A program made the position numbers and the translations under genes. From Schaalia odontolytica (GTDB lineage: Bacteria; Actinomycetota; Actinomycetes; Actinomycetales; Actinomycetaceae): 64,000 nucleotides of DNA. The stretch lies in assembly GCF_009730335.1 (NCBI RefSeq), contig NZ_CP046315.1:1054001-1118000 (forward strand), written 5' to 3'. Below, piece after piece: positions 1 to 13,619 of this stretch; positions within the stretch are counted from its first letter, which is position 1; every line of letters starts with the position of its first letter. The notes under the pieces were generated by a model, which was not told the DNA's origin, ran no database searches, and was given only the letters and a program-made list of their open reading frames with translations.

Positions 1-82
1 CCGGCCCCGTGCCTGCTCTCCCGAGGAGGTGCCCCGGCCTCGTCCCTGACCGTTTGCACGTGTCCACGTTGTGGCCTACCCC

Positions 83-112
83 TTCCTGGGGGAGCGGAAA
101 GTTACCTAGGAT
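83..112 (+). promoter_or_regulatory. Possible promoter of the malic enzyme gene
   Basis: TTCCTG (83-88) and TAGGAT (107-112) are separated by 18 bases and lie about 60 bases upstream of the malic enzyme start. The hexamers are only partial matches to the housekeeping sigma consensus. Bases 1-82 hold no gene; they include one copy of the GCCCCGGCCTCGT word (31-43) that recurs through the window. Confidence 0.3.
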
Positions 113-168
113 GAGCGCTTGAGGACAGCTGGGCCGACTCTGGCCGGGCGCCCAACGAAAGGACAGAC

Positions 169-1596
169 ATGCGCACATCGCCGTCGTACACCGCCTCCTA
201 CCGTATCGAGGTGGACGAGAAGACGACTTCCATCGCGTCCATTGTTGACGCAGTCTCTTCGACTGGAGCGGAGATCAAGGGCCTCGACGTGGCCGACTCC
301 GACCGCGGGCGCATCATCATCGACCTGACGTGCGACATGCGCGATTCCGAGCACCGCCGCGAGGTCCGCGACGCCATCGGCGCGCTGCCCGGCGTGACCG
401 CCGATTCGGTCTCCGACCAGACTTTCATGAGCCATATCGGCGGCAAGGTGGAGATCCACTCCAAGGTGCCGCTGCGTAACCGCGACGACCTCTCGCGCGC
501 CTACACGCCCGGCGTGGCCCGCGTGTGCACCGCCATCCACGACATGCCCCAGAAGGCCCACCTGCTGACCATGAAGGCCAACACGGTCGCGGTCGTCTCC
601 GACGGCACCGCCGTCCTCGGCTTGGGCGATATCGGCCCCGAGGCTGCCCTGCCCGTCATGGAAGGCAAGGCCGTCCTGTTCAAGGAGTTCGGCGGCGTCG
701 ACGCGTGGCCGGTCGTCCTGGACACCAAGGACACCGAAGAGATCATCTCGATCGTCAAGGCGATCGCCCCCGCATACGGCGGCATCAACCTGGAGGACAT
801 CTCGGCGCCCCGCTGCTTCGAGATCGAAGAGCGCCTGCGCGCCGAGCTCGACATCCCCGTCTTCCATGACGACCAGCACGGCACAGCGATCGTCGTTCTT
901 TCGGCGCTCATCAACGCGCTGAAGATCGTAGGCAAGAAGATCGAAGACGTGCGTATCGTCGTCTCTGGCGTCGGCGCGGCCGGCAACGCGATCATCCGCC
1001 TGCTGCTCGCCCAGGGTGCGCGCGACATCATCGGCTGCGGCCGCGACGGTGCGCTCTCCGGCGACGACACCGAAGGCATGCACCCCTCCCGTAAGGCGCT
1101 GGCCGAAGCAACCAACCCGCGCCACGTTCACGGCTCCCTCAAGGAGGTCCTGAAGGGTGCCGACGTCTTCATCGGCGTCTCCTCCGGCAATATCCTCGAT
1201 CCCTCCGACGTCGAGACCATGGCTGACGATGCCATCGTCTTCGCCCTCGCCAACCCCACGCCCGAGGTTGACCCGATCGGCGCCGGCAAGTACGCCGCCG
1301 TCGTCGCCACCGGCCGCAGCGACTACCCGAACCAGATCAACAACGTTCTGGCCTTCCCGGGTCTGTTCCGAGGTCTCCTGGATGCCAAGGTCAAGGAGAT
1401 TACGACCGAGGTTCTGCGCGTCGCCTCTGTGGCTATCGCTTCCGTGATCTCCGAGGACGAGCTCTCGCCCTCCTACATCATCCCCGGCGCCTTCGACAAG
1501 CGAGTTGCCCCCGCCGTTTCCAAGGCCGTGCGTCGCGCCGTGCGCGACCTTCCGACCGTGGATATCCCCGTTCAGCCCGACATGGGTGTGAACTGA
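169..1596 (+). CDS. NAD(P)-dependent malic enzyme with N-terminal ACT domain
   Basis: Oxidatively decarboxylates malate to pyruvate in the cytoplasm. The 475-residue product begins with an ACT-like regulatory region (about residues 1-85, starting SYTASYRIEVDE). The malic enzyme N-terminal domain follows (RAYTPGVARVC, then the VFHDDQHGTAIV metal and substrate segment) and then the NAD-binding domain (VSGVGAAGNAIIRLLL). The short bacterial form with an amino-terminal ACT domain is a known architecture, and the ACT domain suggests allosteric control by a small molecule. The ATG at 169 follows GAAAGGACAG at SD distance. The gene stands alone between a possible promoter and a terminator before the rRNA operon. 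NAD versus NADP preference cannot be told from sequence by eye. Confidence 0.93.
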   Translation: MRTSPSYTASYRIEVDEKTTSIASIVDAVSSTGAEIKGLDVADSDRGRIIIDLTCDMRDSEHRREVRDAIGALPGVTADSVSDQTFMSHIGGKVEIHSKVPLRNRDDLSRAYTPGVARVCTAIHDMPQKAHLLTMKANTVAVVSDGTAVLGLGDIGPEAALPVMEGKAVLFKEFGGVDAWPVVLDTKDTEEIISIVKAIAPAYGGINLEDISAPRCFEIEERLRAELDIPVFHDDQHGTAIVVLSALINALKIVGKKIEDVRIVVSGVGAAGNAIIRLLLAQGARDIIGCGRDGALSGDDTEGMHPSRKALAEATNPRHVHGSLKEVLKGADVFIGVSSGNILDPSDVETMADDAIVFALANPTPEVDPIGAGKYAAVVATGRSDYPNQINNVLAFPGLFRGLLDAKVKEITTEVLRVASVAIASVISEDELSPSYIIPGAFDKRVAPAVSKAVRRAVRDLPTVDIPVQPDMGVN

Positions 1597-1614
1597 GAGT
1601 CATTTCGGCTGTGT

Positions 1615-1659
1615 GGCGGGCCTGATCGCGCTGGTGATGCGCGGACGGGCCCGCCTTTT
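1615..1659 (+). terminator. Terminator after malic enzyme
   Basis: GGCGGGCC (1615-1622) pairs with GGCCCGCC (1648-1655) and is followed by TTTT. It separates the malic enzyme gene from the rRNA operon. Confidence 0.7.
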
Positions 1660-1757
1660 CGTCGACTGTGCACGGCCATGCAAGCTGAATCGACCCGGAC
1701 TTTTCGTTGTGTTTGGTGGGTTTGTGGGGTGTGTGGTGGGGGTCACGGTGTTTTGGT

Positions 1758-1786
1758 TTGACTTTGGGTGTGGGGGTGGGTAGATT
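1758..1786 (+). promoter_or_regulatory. rRNA operon promoter
   Basis: TTGACT (1758-1763) and TAGATT (1781-1786) are spaced by exactly 17 bases, about 230 bases upstream of 16S. It is the best sigma-70-type match before the rRNA genes, and the strand downstream is strongly T/G-rich as expected of an rrn leader. Confidence 0.7.
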
Positions 1787-2014
1787 ATTCACCTGTCGCC
1801 GCGAGCTTGTTTGTGGGTTTGTGGTGGTGGTTCACTGCTCTGGTGGTTGGGTTTTTGGCTTGGTTTTCTGGGGTGTGTGGGTGTTGTTTGTGAACTCGAT
1901 AGTGTGTTTGTTTGTTTTTTATGCCTGTTTTTTGTTTTTGAGTGTTTTTGGTTGGGATTGCTGGCTGGCTTTGTTTGGTTGGTTGGTTTTTCCGGGCTTT
2001 AACGTTTTTGTTTT
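1787..2014 (+). other. rRNA leader with 5' arm of the 16S processing stem
   Basis: This untranslated leader is T/G-rich and contains no credible gene. Bases 1890-1909 can pair without interruption (20 pairs, including G-U) with 3710-3729 in the 16S-23S spacer. That would form the long stem enclosing 16S that RNase III normally cuts. The pairing is seen in the sequence; cleavage is inferred. Confidence 0.7.
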
Positions 2015-7000
<4,986 letters not shown>

Positions 7001-7125
7001 ACAACCCAACACACCGTTCGGGTGAACAAGAAACACCAGCACAACAGCCGCAACCACTATACAAACCACGATCAACCCACACCCCCCGCCACAACACCAG
7101 GGGGGAGCGTGTTGAACACCAACAC
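7001..7125 (+). other. 23S-5S spacer with 3' arm of the 23S processing stem
   Basis: Bases 7049-7065 are the exact reverse complement of 3832-3848 (17 bp), and weaker complementarity continues outward. This forms a long-range stem that encloses 23S, the usual RNase III substrate. No gene is present. Confidence 0.75.
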
Positions 7126-7244
7126 TTGTGGTGGTCATAGCACCGGGGAAACGCCCAGCACCCATTCCGAACCTGGAAGCTAAGCCCGGCAGCGCCAATG
7201 GTACTGCAACCGACAGGTTGTGGGAGAGTAGGACACCGCCACAA
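7126..7244 (+). rRNA. rrf: 5S ribosomal RNA
   Basis: The terminal helix TTGTGGTGG (7126-7134) pairs with CCGCCACAA (7236-7244). Between them lie the conserved CCCATTCCGAACCTGGAAG loop and GTGGGAGAGTAGG. Length is 119 nt, normal for actinobacterial 5S. Confidence 0.95.
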
Positions 7245-7254
7245 CACACCAACG

Positions 7255-7293
7255 GAAGCGGCCGGAGACATAAAGTCTCCGGCCGCTTCTTCG
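7255..7293 (+). terminator. rRNA operon terminator
   Basis: A perfect 15-bp stem (7255-7269 with 7275-7289) with loop ATAAA starts 10 bases after 5S and is followed by a short T-containing tail. Confidence 0.85.
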
Positions 7294-7446
7294 TCGCCCC
7301 CGTCCCGACACCCCCTCCGCCCGTCGCGATTTCTGCGCGCCTGGGACTGGCGGTCAGTATCGTGTCATGTGTCCACCACATGAAAAATCGCACGTCTCGG
7401 ACCAACGTCGCCCGCATATCGCTGTATCGCGTGCGATGCTATACCC

Positions 7447-8811
7447 ATGGTCACTTCTTCACATCCGCACGGGCCTCACCACCACGGTGGCAAAGATGAG
7501 GTTCTTGCTCAACGCATGGCGGCGCACGATCGCCTTGCCCATCAATCCCAGGTAGTTCTCCGACTCGGCCAGATGCTTCTCTCGTTTGGTGCGAGCGCGT
7601 ACCGCGTGAAAAAGTCGATGGCAGACCTCGCGCGCGCTGTCGGAATTTCTGAGCACCGAGCACAGGTCACCTACACGGAGATCATCGCCACCGCCTACGC
7701 GAACGGTACATTCCGCACGGAGCTCGCTGAGCAGCGCCTCATGGGCGTGAACGCAGACAAGATCGACCGCATCAACAACTACGTGGCCTCTCTGAACGGC
7801 AAGTCCGTGCGTGTCGAGGACGTATCGGATGAACTCGACAAGATCGCGAAGGTTCCCGGCCTCTACGACTGGTTTTCCAACGCTCTTGCCTCAGGCCTCG
7901 CCTGTGCGGCGTTCGCATTCCTCAACGGTGGGGGATGGGTCGAATGCTCTGCCGTCGCCGTCGCCTCGTTCTTCGGACAGGCATTGCGTCGCCAGATGCT
8001 GATCCGCCACATGAACCACTTCGGCGTGTGGATGGCCTGTGGCGCTCTCGCCGCGATGATCTATATTTTGTTGGTCGCACCGGCTCAGCATTTCCTCGGC
8101 ATCGAGTCGACGCACCAGGCAGGCTTCATCTCCGCGCTGCTCTTTTTGGTCCCTGGCTTCCCGCTCGTGACTGGCCTGATCGATTTGGTGCGACAAGACT
8201 TCCAAGGTGGCGTCGGGCGCCTCGTCTACGTCACGATGCTCGTCATGTCAGCGGGTGTGGATGTCTGGGCGATCTCGGCTGTCTTCGGCTGGTCTGTGAC
8301 CCCCGAGTACGGCGTATCGCTCGTTCCTTGGCTGCACTACCTTCTGCGCTTCCTCGCTAGCTTTGTTGCCGCGTACGGGTTCGCAATGCTCTTCAACTCG
8401 CCGCAACGCGTGTGTGCGACGGCCGCCCTTATCGGTGCCGTGATCAACACCGCTCGTATCGCTCTGCACCTGGAACTCGGCGTTCCCGCTCCGGCTGCCG
8501 TTGGCCTTGCCGCGCTCGCAGCTGGCCTTCTCGCCGTCTTCGTGGCCCGCAGGACGCGTTTCTCGCGCGTGACCCTGTCCGTGCCCGCTGTCGTCATCAT
8601 GATCCCGGGCGTGCCGCTCTACCGTGCGCTCACCTATCTGAATAACCAGCAGATCGACGATGCCCTCTCAGCTCTCTTCACAGTCATGTTCACGATCGTG
8701 GCGATCGGCATGGGCCTTGCGCTCTCCCGTATGCTGACGGATAAGAACTGGCTCGTCGAAAAGGAAGAACGAGTCCCGAACCTGTGGGAGTACGAGGAGG
8801 AGAACGCATGA
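7447..8811 (+). CDS. thrE: ThrE-family threonine/serine exporter
   Basis: Predicted inner-membrane exporter of threonine and serine. The 454-residue protein has the full ThrE layout in one chain. An N-terminal DUF1212-type half opens with a soluble region (RLGQMLLSFGASAYRVKKSM) and is followed by membrane helices; a C-terminal DUF3815-type half has further helices, for roughly ten in total. The first 24 residues are His-rich. The start is uncertain: the ATG at 7447 has no clear SD, and an in-frame ATG at 7516 (MAAHDRLAHQ) is a reasonable alternative. The downstream 51-codon reading frame overlaps its stop by ATGA, so the two are probably translationally coupled. Confidence 0.85.
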   Translation: MVTSSHPHGPHHHGGKDEVLAQRMAAHDRLAHQSQVVLRLGQMLLSFGASAYRVKKSMADLARAVGISEHRAQVTYTEIIATAYANGTFRTELAEQRLMGVNADKIDRINNYVASLNGKSVRVEDVSDELDKIAKVPGLYDWFSNALASGLACAAFAFLNGGGWVECSAVAVASFFGQALRRQMLIRHMNHFGVWMACGALAAMIYILLVAPAQHFLGIESTHQAGFISALLFLVPGFPLVTGLIDLVRQDFQGGVGRLVYVTMLVMSAGVDVWAISAVFGWSVTPEYGVSLVPWLHYLLRFLASFVAAYGFAMLFNSPQRVCATAALIGAVINTARIALHLELGVPAPAAVGLAALAAGLLAVFVARRTRFSRVTLSVPAVVIMIPGVPLYRALTYLNNQQIDDALSALFTVMFTIVAIGMGLALSRMLTDKNWLVEKEERVPNLWEYEEENA

Positions 8812-8963
8812 ACTTCGAAATCGAGGCGGGCCTGAAGCCGCCGTCATTCGAGGTCGAGTACGAGATCGACCGCGACGAGATCCGCGCCGTCGGACGCAAC
8901 ATCGCCATTGTGTGCGTGGCGGCAGTGACTGCTCGAGTGCTCGTCGCGCTGATTTCGCGTTGA
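8808..8963 (+). CDS. Small hypothetical membrane protein coupled to thrE
   Basis: A 51-codon frame starts at the ATG of an ATGA overlap with the thrE stop. The product begins MNFEIEAGLKPPSFEVEYE, an acidic soluble stretch. It ends with one hydrophobic helix (NIAIVCVAAVTARVLVALIS) and a terminal arginine, so it looks like a single-pass or tail-anchored peptide. I do not recognise a family. The four-base overlap and the terminator that follows immediately argue that it is a real gene and may serve as a small accessory subunit of the exporter. Confidence 0.6.
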   Translation: MNFEIEAGLKPPSFEVEYEIDRDEIRAVGRNIAIVCVAAVTARVLVALISR

Positions 8964-8976
8964 CGCTCATTCATTG

Positions 8977-9012
8977 ACGAGGCCGTGGCCGGGAAACCGG
9001 TCGCGGCCTCGT
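8977..9012 (+). terminator. Terminator after the thrE operon
   Basis: ACGAGGCCGTGGCCGG (from 8977) pairs imperfectly with CCGGTCGCGGCCTCGT (to 9012). The arms carry the ACGAGGCC half of the recurring 13-bp word. Confidence 0.7.
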
Positions 9013-9343
9013 TGCATGTCCGTGCCCCGCCAGGTTTACGGCTGTAGTGCGAGCAGCGGCCCCCGGCCGGGCTGCTTTGTGTGCCCGTGGGCGGCGGCCC
9101 GCCCGCGAGCCGTCCGCGCCGCGAGCCTAGAGGCTCGGCGCGTCGTCTCGAAGCCCGGCCAGGCCCCGCCACCGCCCACGGGCACCGCAGCCAGGCCTAG
9201 CAGGCCACGTGTTGGCTTTTGGTTACCTGACCCCGGCGTCGCCCACGGGCACCGCAGGCGGATGCTGCAAGCCTCATAGTGCCTCTGGTAGGGGCGGCGC
9301 TGTAGTGCTCGTGACGCGCTCAGGAGATGGCGAGAGGGCATAC
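9013..9343. other. Intergenic region with short repeats, no gene seen
   Basis: About 330 bases between two convergent genes. CGCCCACGGGCACCGCAG occurs twice in direct orientation (9173-9190 and 9240-9257), and a partly inverted copy (TGCCCGTGGGCGG) lies near 9080. GAGCCTAGAGGCTC near 9123 can fold back on itself. No frame here looks like a protein and no tRNA is visible. Confidence 0.5.
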
Positions 9344-9376
9344 GAATGGGGCCGACCCGAAAGGGCCGGCCCCATT
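9344..9376 (-). terminator. Terminator of the AspT-like gene
   Basis: AATGGGGCCG and CGGCCCCATT flank a short loop just past the stop of the minus-strand transporter. Confidence 0.7.
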
Positions 9377-9411
9377 GTGTCGCGGGTGTGAGCCCGCGGG
9401 AGAAACTACCG

Positions 9412-11004
9412 CTACATGCCGCCCAGGATCTGTGCGACGACGATCTTTCCAACCATCGCGACCGGGTAGACGAGTGCGTAGCCGAGCGCCACGCGAGGAT
9501 CGGCGTTGGTGCGGCCGTTCGCGAAGGCGAGGACGGCGGGCTGCGTCTGAGCGCCACCGAGCAGGCCGGCGAGCTTCGTGCCGCCCATCTTGAACACCCA
9601 ACGCATCGTGCAGTACAGGCCGACCGCCATAATCGACGTCATGATAAAGCCGAGGGCGAAGATACGGATCCAGTCGCCCGACGTGAAGGCCTCGAGGATC
9701 TGGCCTCCCGCCTTGGCACCCGCCTGTGCGAGGAAGATGAGCAGGCCGAGCTCGGCCATCACCTGGCAGGTGGTGAAGGGCAGAGCCGTCGCGATGGGGC
9801 CGATGCGGCCGACGCGGCCAAAGATAAGTCCCACGATGAGTGTTCCGGCGGCAGAACCGATTGAGAAATACTCGCCGGAGGGGGTCAGGATCGGCAGCTC
9901 GCCGATCGCAATACCCAGCGCCATGCCGATGCCCAGGGCGATCGGGTTGAGATCCGTGAGACCATGACTCGAGTCACCGAAGAACTTCGTAATCTCGGCC
10001 ATCTTGGACGTGGGAGCGACGACGCGCACACGGTCACCCTGCTGGAGGACGAGGCCCGGCTCAGCGACCATGTCGACGTCGCCGCGGCGCACGCGCGAGA
10101 TCGTCGCGGAGAACTCCTTGGCGAGGCCGAGCGAGGCGACCGTGCGTCCGGCGACCTTCGGGTTGGAGATCGTCATGCGGCGGAAGTCCAGGTAGGAGCG
10201 GTCTTGCATGAGGGAGTGAGAGGACGCGTGGCCGAGCTCCGTTGCCGCACGAGCGACGAGCTCGCGGGGACCGACGACCGTCACGAGGTCACCAGGATCC
10301 AGGGTGTCGGACATTTGGGGACGGGTGATCGGGCCGGTCTCGCCGCGGCGCAGACGGGAGAAGGAGACCTTCTCACCGAGCTTCTCGTAGATGTCGCCGA
10401 CGAAGGGATGGTCGTCGCGCTCGACACGGATCGTGCGGTTCGACAGGGGAGAGGGGGCGTCCTTATCGTTACGGCCGTAGTGCAGTGCGGCCATCGAAGC
10501 GGCAAGCATGCCGATGACGCCGAAGAGGTAGGCGATCGAGTAGCCGACCGTCGCACGTGCAGGATCGCCGGAGGCCTCGCCGGCAGCGGCCAGAGCGGGT
10601 GTGTTCGTCACCGAGCCCGCAAAGGTACCGGCGATGAGCGGAACGTCCATACCCATGGCCTTACCGAGGTAGAGGCCGACGGTGGCGGTGATGCCGTAGA
10701 GGGCAACCATCGACAGAATCGGGCCGACGGCGGTCTTCAGGTTGTGGAAGAACGACGCACCCGAGTTGATGCCGATCGCGAACGTGAAGAGCGTCAGGCC
10801 GAGAGTGCCCAGCTGGGGGGTGACTCGCAGCTCGATGTCGTAGGACTGCGCCCACGCAGCCAACGCGATGGCAAAGAACAGAACGGCGGCGGCGCCGAGG
10901 CTAATGCCCCTGATTTTCACATGGCCGAACGCCATGCCTATACCGATGAGAAGGAAGAGGAACAGAACTGGCTGTTCGCTCAGAATCTCGAACACCTGAT
11001 GCAC
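9412..11004 (-). CDS. AspT/YidE-family membrane exchanger with two RCK_C domains
   Basis: Putative secondary transporter of the aspartate:alanine exchanger family, located in the cytoplasmic membrane. A first membrane bundle (PVLFLFLLIGIGMAFGHVKI onward) is followed by a cytoplasmic region with two TrkA-C/RCK_C-like domains. Their segments LDPGDLVTVVGP and LVLQQGDRVRVVAPTS are the typical second-half strands. A second membrane bundle then contains the GSVTNTP- and GGAQTQPA-like family repeats. I prefer the GTG at 11004 (530 residues), which has GGAG eight bases upstream; a TTG at 11049 also opens the frame but has no SD. Substrate is unknown. It faces the ilv operon divergently. Confidence 0.85.
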   Translation of the reverse strand: MHQVFEILSEQPVLFLFLLIGIGMAFGHVKIRGISLGAAAVLFFAIALAAWAQSYDIELRVTPQLGTLGLTLFTFAIGINSGASFFHNLKTAVGPILSMVALYGITATVGLYLGKAMGMDVPLIAGTFAGSVTNTPALAAAGEASGDPARATVGYSIAYLFGVIGMLAASMAALHYGRNDKDAPSPLSNRTIRVERDDHPFVGDIYEKLGEKVSFSRLRRGETGPITRPQMSDTLDPGDLVTVVGPRELVARAATELGHASSHSLMQDRSYLDFRRMTISNPKVAGRTVASLGLAKEFSATISRVRRGDVDMVAEPGLVLQQGDRVRVVAPTSKMAEITKFFGDSSHGLTDLNPIALGIGMALGIAIGELPILTPSGEYFSIGSAAGTLIVGLIFGRVGRIGPIATALPFTTCQVMAELGLLIFLAQAGAKAGGQILEAFTSGDWIRIFALGFIMTSIMAVGLYCTMRWVFKMGGTKLAGLLGGAQTQPAVLAFANGRTNADPRVALGYALVYPVAMVGKIVVAQILGGM

Positions 11005-11168
11005 GATGAAGTCTCCGTGTTGTGGATTGTGATATGAGGTATGAGTCAATTTAACCAGTAAAGCGTGCTGTGTATCTCAGTCCTTTGGCCTAGATGGCGA
11101 TGAGAGCCGGAAGTTCCGCACAATGAGATGAAGAAGAGAGCAGCGCTCGGGAGAGATACGGTAAAGGC

Positions 11169-11240
11169 ATGCTCAACGTTCGCGGAATTGGAATCCTCGC
11201 CCTGGTCATCGTACCCGGGCGTGCGATGCCTGCCGTGTAA
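11169..11240 (+). CDS. ilvBNC leader peptide
   Basis: A 23-residue frame, starting at ATG with AAAGG close upstream, encodes MLNVRGIGILALVIVPGRA and ends in V. Ten of 23 residues are Ile, Leu or Val, including the block IGILALVIV. This is the expected form of a branched-chain amino acid attenuator peptide, as known for ilvB leaders of other actinobacteria: ribosome stalling when Ile, Leu or Val is scarce would let transcription pass the downstream terminator. It lies 98 bases upstream of ilvB. Confidence 0.82.
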   Translation: MLNVRGIGILALVIVPGRAMPAV

Positions 11241-11306
11241 CGTGAGGATGGATCGCACGCCGAATTCCCCGCATCCGCGCGACTGCCGGATCTGACGGGG
11301 TTTTTT
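11221..11306 (+). promoter_or_regulatory. ilvB transcription attenuator
   Basis: A first hairpin pairs GTGCGAT (11221-11227, inside the leader peptide) with ATCGCAC (11252-11258). A second, terminator-like hairpin pairs CCCCG-CATCCG with CGGATC-CGGGG (11267-11300) and is followed directly by TTTTTT (11301-11306). The layout, with the last leader codons within the first stem, is that of translation-coupled attenuation. The antiterminator pairing itself is inferred. Confidence 0.75.
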
Positions 11307-11338
11307 CTTTGAGACGGTCCCAACGATTGAGAGGACGA

Positions 11339-13105
11339 ATGGTGAGCGACACCGCCAACACCACCCGCATGACCGGAGCCGAGGCTATCGTGGCCAGCCT
11401 CGAGGCCCTGGGCGTTACCGACGTGTTCGGTATGCCCGGTGGCGCAATTCTGCCGACCTACGACCCGCTGCTGGCGTCGACATCCATCCGCCACATTCTT
11501 GTCCGTCACGAGCAGGGCGCGGGCCACGCCGCCGAAGGCTACGCTCTGGCCACCGGTAAGGTCGGCTGCGCGATCGTGACGTCTGGCCCCGGCGCTACCA
11601 ACGTGCTGACGGCCCTGGGCGACGCCTGCATGGACTCGGTCCCGATCGTCGTGATCTCGGGACAGGTCGGCGCATCCCTGATCGGCAGCGACGCCTTCCA
11701 GGAAGCCGACATCGTGGGCGCGTCGATGCCCATCACCAAGCACTCCTTCCTCGTCACGGATCCCGCGGAGATCCCCGCGCGCCTGGCCGAGGCCTTCCAC
11801 CTCGCGGGCACCGGCCGCCCCGGTCCGGTCCTCGTGGACATCACCAAGTCCGCGCAGGTCGCGGAGATGGACTTCTCCTGGCCTCCCGCCATCGACCTGC
11901 CCGGCTACCGCGTCGCGGACAAGCCGAACATGAAGCAGGTGCGCGCGGCTGCACGCGCGATCGCCGACGCCCAGGCCCCCGTGCTCTACGTGGGCGGCGG
12001 CATCGTGCGCTCCGGCTCCACCGACGCCCTCGCCGACCTCGTCGACGTCACGAACGCCCCCGTCGTCACCACGCTGACCGCCCGCGGAGCGTTCCCCGAC
12101 TCTGATCGCCACAACCTCGGCATGCCCGGCATGCACGGCACCGTGGCGGCCGTCGGCGCCCTCCAGCGCGCCGACCTGATCGTGGCCCTCGGCGCCCGCT
12201 TCGACGACCGTGTGACGGGCCGCCTCGACTCCTTCGCGCCCCGCGCCACCGTCGTGCACATTGACATCGACGCCGCGGAGATCTCCAAGAACCGCCACGC
12301 CGACATCCCGATCGTCGCCGACCTGGCGACTGCCCTGCCGATCCTCACCGAGGAAATCGCCCACGCCTCGTCGGACAACAAGGCGGACATCTCCGGATGG
12401 TGGCGCTACCTCGACCGCCTGCGTACCAAGTACCCGATCGGATGGGCCGAGCCCGAAGACGGTATGATGGCACCCCAGGAAGTCATCAAGAAGCTCTCCG
12501 ACAAGGTCGGCCCCGAGGCGATCTACGTGACGGGCGTGGGCCAGCACCAGATGTGGTCCGCCCAGTTCATCACGCTGGACAACCCGCGCAGCTTCATCTC
12601 CTCGTCCGGCTCCGGCACCATGGGCTACTGCATTCCCGCAGCTATGGGCGCCCAGGTCGCGGCCCCCGACAAGGTCGTGTGGGCGATTGACGGCGACGGT
12701 TCCTTCCAGATGACCAACCAGGAACTGGCCACCTGCACGATCAACAACATCCCGATCAAGGTTGCCCTCATCAACAACTCGGTGCTGGGCATGGTCCGCC
12801 AGTGGCAGTCCCTGTTCTTCGGCAAGCGCTACTCGAACACGACGCTCAACCCCGTCGAGGGCGAGCAGATCCCCAACTTCGAGATGCTCGCGCAGGCCTA
12901 CGGTATGGCCGCGCGCACCGTTCGCTCCATCGACGAGGTCGACGAGGCCATCGAATGGGCCATGTCGATCAACGATCGCCCCGTTCTCATTGACTTCCGC
13001 GTCTCCAAGGACTCGATGGTCTGGCCGATGGTCGCCGCGGGCGTGTCCAACGATGAGATTCGTTACGCCAAGGGCATGGCGCCCGACTGGGAGGTGGAAG
13101 ACTGA
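11339..13105 (+). CDS. ilvB: Acetolactate synthase, large (catalytic) subunit
   Basis: Makes 2-acetolactate or 2-aceto-2-hydroxybutyrate from pyruvate, the first common step of Ile/Val/Leu synthesis. Of 588 residues, the N-terminal ThDP domain carries the catalytic Glu at about residue 58 (VRHEQGAGHAAEGYA). The central domain follows, and the C-terminal ThDP motif is GDGS at residues 452-455 with NN downstream (KVALINNS). The ATG at 11339 follows GAGAGGACG; an upstream TTG would add ten residues without an SD. The stop overlaps ilvN by one base, so large and small subunits are coupled. Expression is expected to follow the attenuator upstream. Confidence 0.97.
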   Translation: MVSDTANTTRMTGAEAIVASLEALGVTDVFGMPGGAILPTYDPLLASTSIRHILVRHEQGAGHAAEGYALATGKVGCAIVTSGPGATNVLTALGDACMDSVPIVVISGQVGASLIGSDAFQEADIVGASMPITKHSFLVTDPAEIPARLAEAFHLAGTGRPGPVLVDITKSAQVAEMDFSWPPAIDLPGYRVADKPNMKQVRAAARAIADAQAPVLYVGGGIVRSGSTDALADLVDVTNAPVVTTLTARGAFPDSDRHNLGMPGMHGTVAAVGALQRADLIVALGARFDDRVTGRLDSFAPRATVVHIDIDAAEISKNRHADIPIVADLATALPILTEEIAHASSDNKADISGWWRYLDRLRTKYPIGWAEPEDGMMAPQEVIKKLSDKVGPEAIYVTGVGQHQMWSAQFITLDNPRSFISSSGSGTMGYCIPAAMGAQVAAPDKVVWAIDGDGSFQMTNQELATCTINNIPIKVALINNSVLGMVRQWQSLFFGKRYSNTTLNPVEGEQIPNFEMLAQAYGMAARTVRSIDEVDEAIEWAMSINDRPVLIDFRVSKDSMVWPMVAAGVSNDEIRYAKGMAPDWEVED

Positions 13106-13617
13106 TGACGAATCGTCACACTCTGGCCGTGTTGGTCGAAAACAAGCCCGGCGTGCTCACTCGCGTCGCCGCGCTTTTCGCCCGCCGTGCCTTTAATATC
13201 AAGTCGCTGACCGTGGGAGAGACCGAACACCCGGAGATCTCCCGCATGACCATCATCGTGGACGCAGACTCCGCGCCCATTGAGCAGGTGGTTAAGCAGC
13301 TCAACAAGCTCATCAACGTCCTCAAGGTCGTTGAGCTTGAACCCGAAGACTCCGTCGAACGGCGTCTGCTCATGATGAAGGTCCAGGCTGACGAGACCCG
13401 TCGCACCTCGGTCCTGCAGATCGTGGACCTGTTCCGCGCACACGTCGTCGACGTGCAACCCGAGTCGGTCGTTATCGAATCGATCGGCTCCCTATCCAAG
13501 CTGGAGGCGCTGCTGCGGGCCCTGGAGCCCTACGGTGTCACCGAACTCGTCCAGTCGGGCGCCGTGGCTATCGGCCGCGGGTCGCGCTCGATCACGGATC
13601 AACTGAAGGAGAAATGA
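13105..13617 (+). CDS. ilvN: Acetolactate synthase, small (regulatory) subunit
   Basis: Regulatory partner of IlvB that confers valine feedback inhibition. The 170-residue product starts with an ACT domain ([20 protein letters not shown]). The C-terminal small-subunit domain follows ([20 protein letters not shown] and [19 protein letters not shown]). The TGATG junction with ilvB indicates translational coupling. Its length is the usual one for the family. Confidence 0.97.
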   Translation: MTNRHTLAVLVENKPGVLTRVAALFARRAFNIKSLTVGETEHPEISRMTIIVDADSAPIEQVVKQLNKLINVLKVVELEPEDSVERRLLMMKVQADETRRTSVLQIVDLFRAHVVDVQPESVVIESIGSLSKLEALLRALEPYGVTELVQSGAVAIGRGSRSITDQLKEK

Positions 13618-13619
13618 AA

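Noticed and set aside
9173-9257. Two 18-bp direct repeats as a CRISPR or attachment site
   Set aside because: Only two copies, no cas genes and no integrase nearby.
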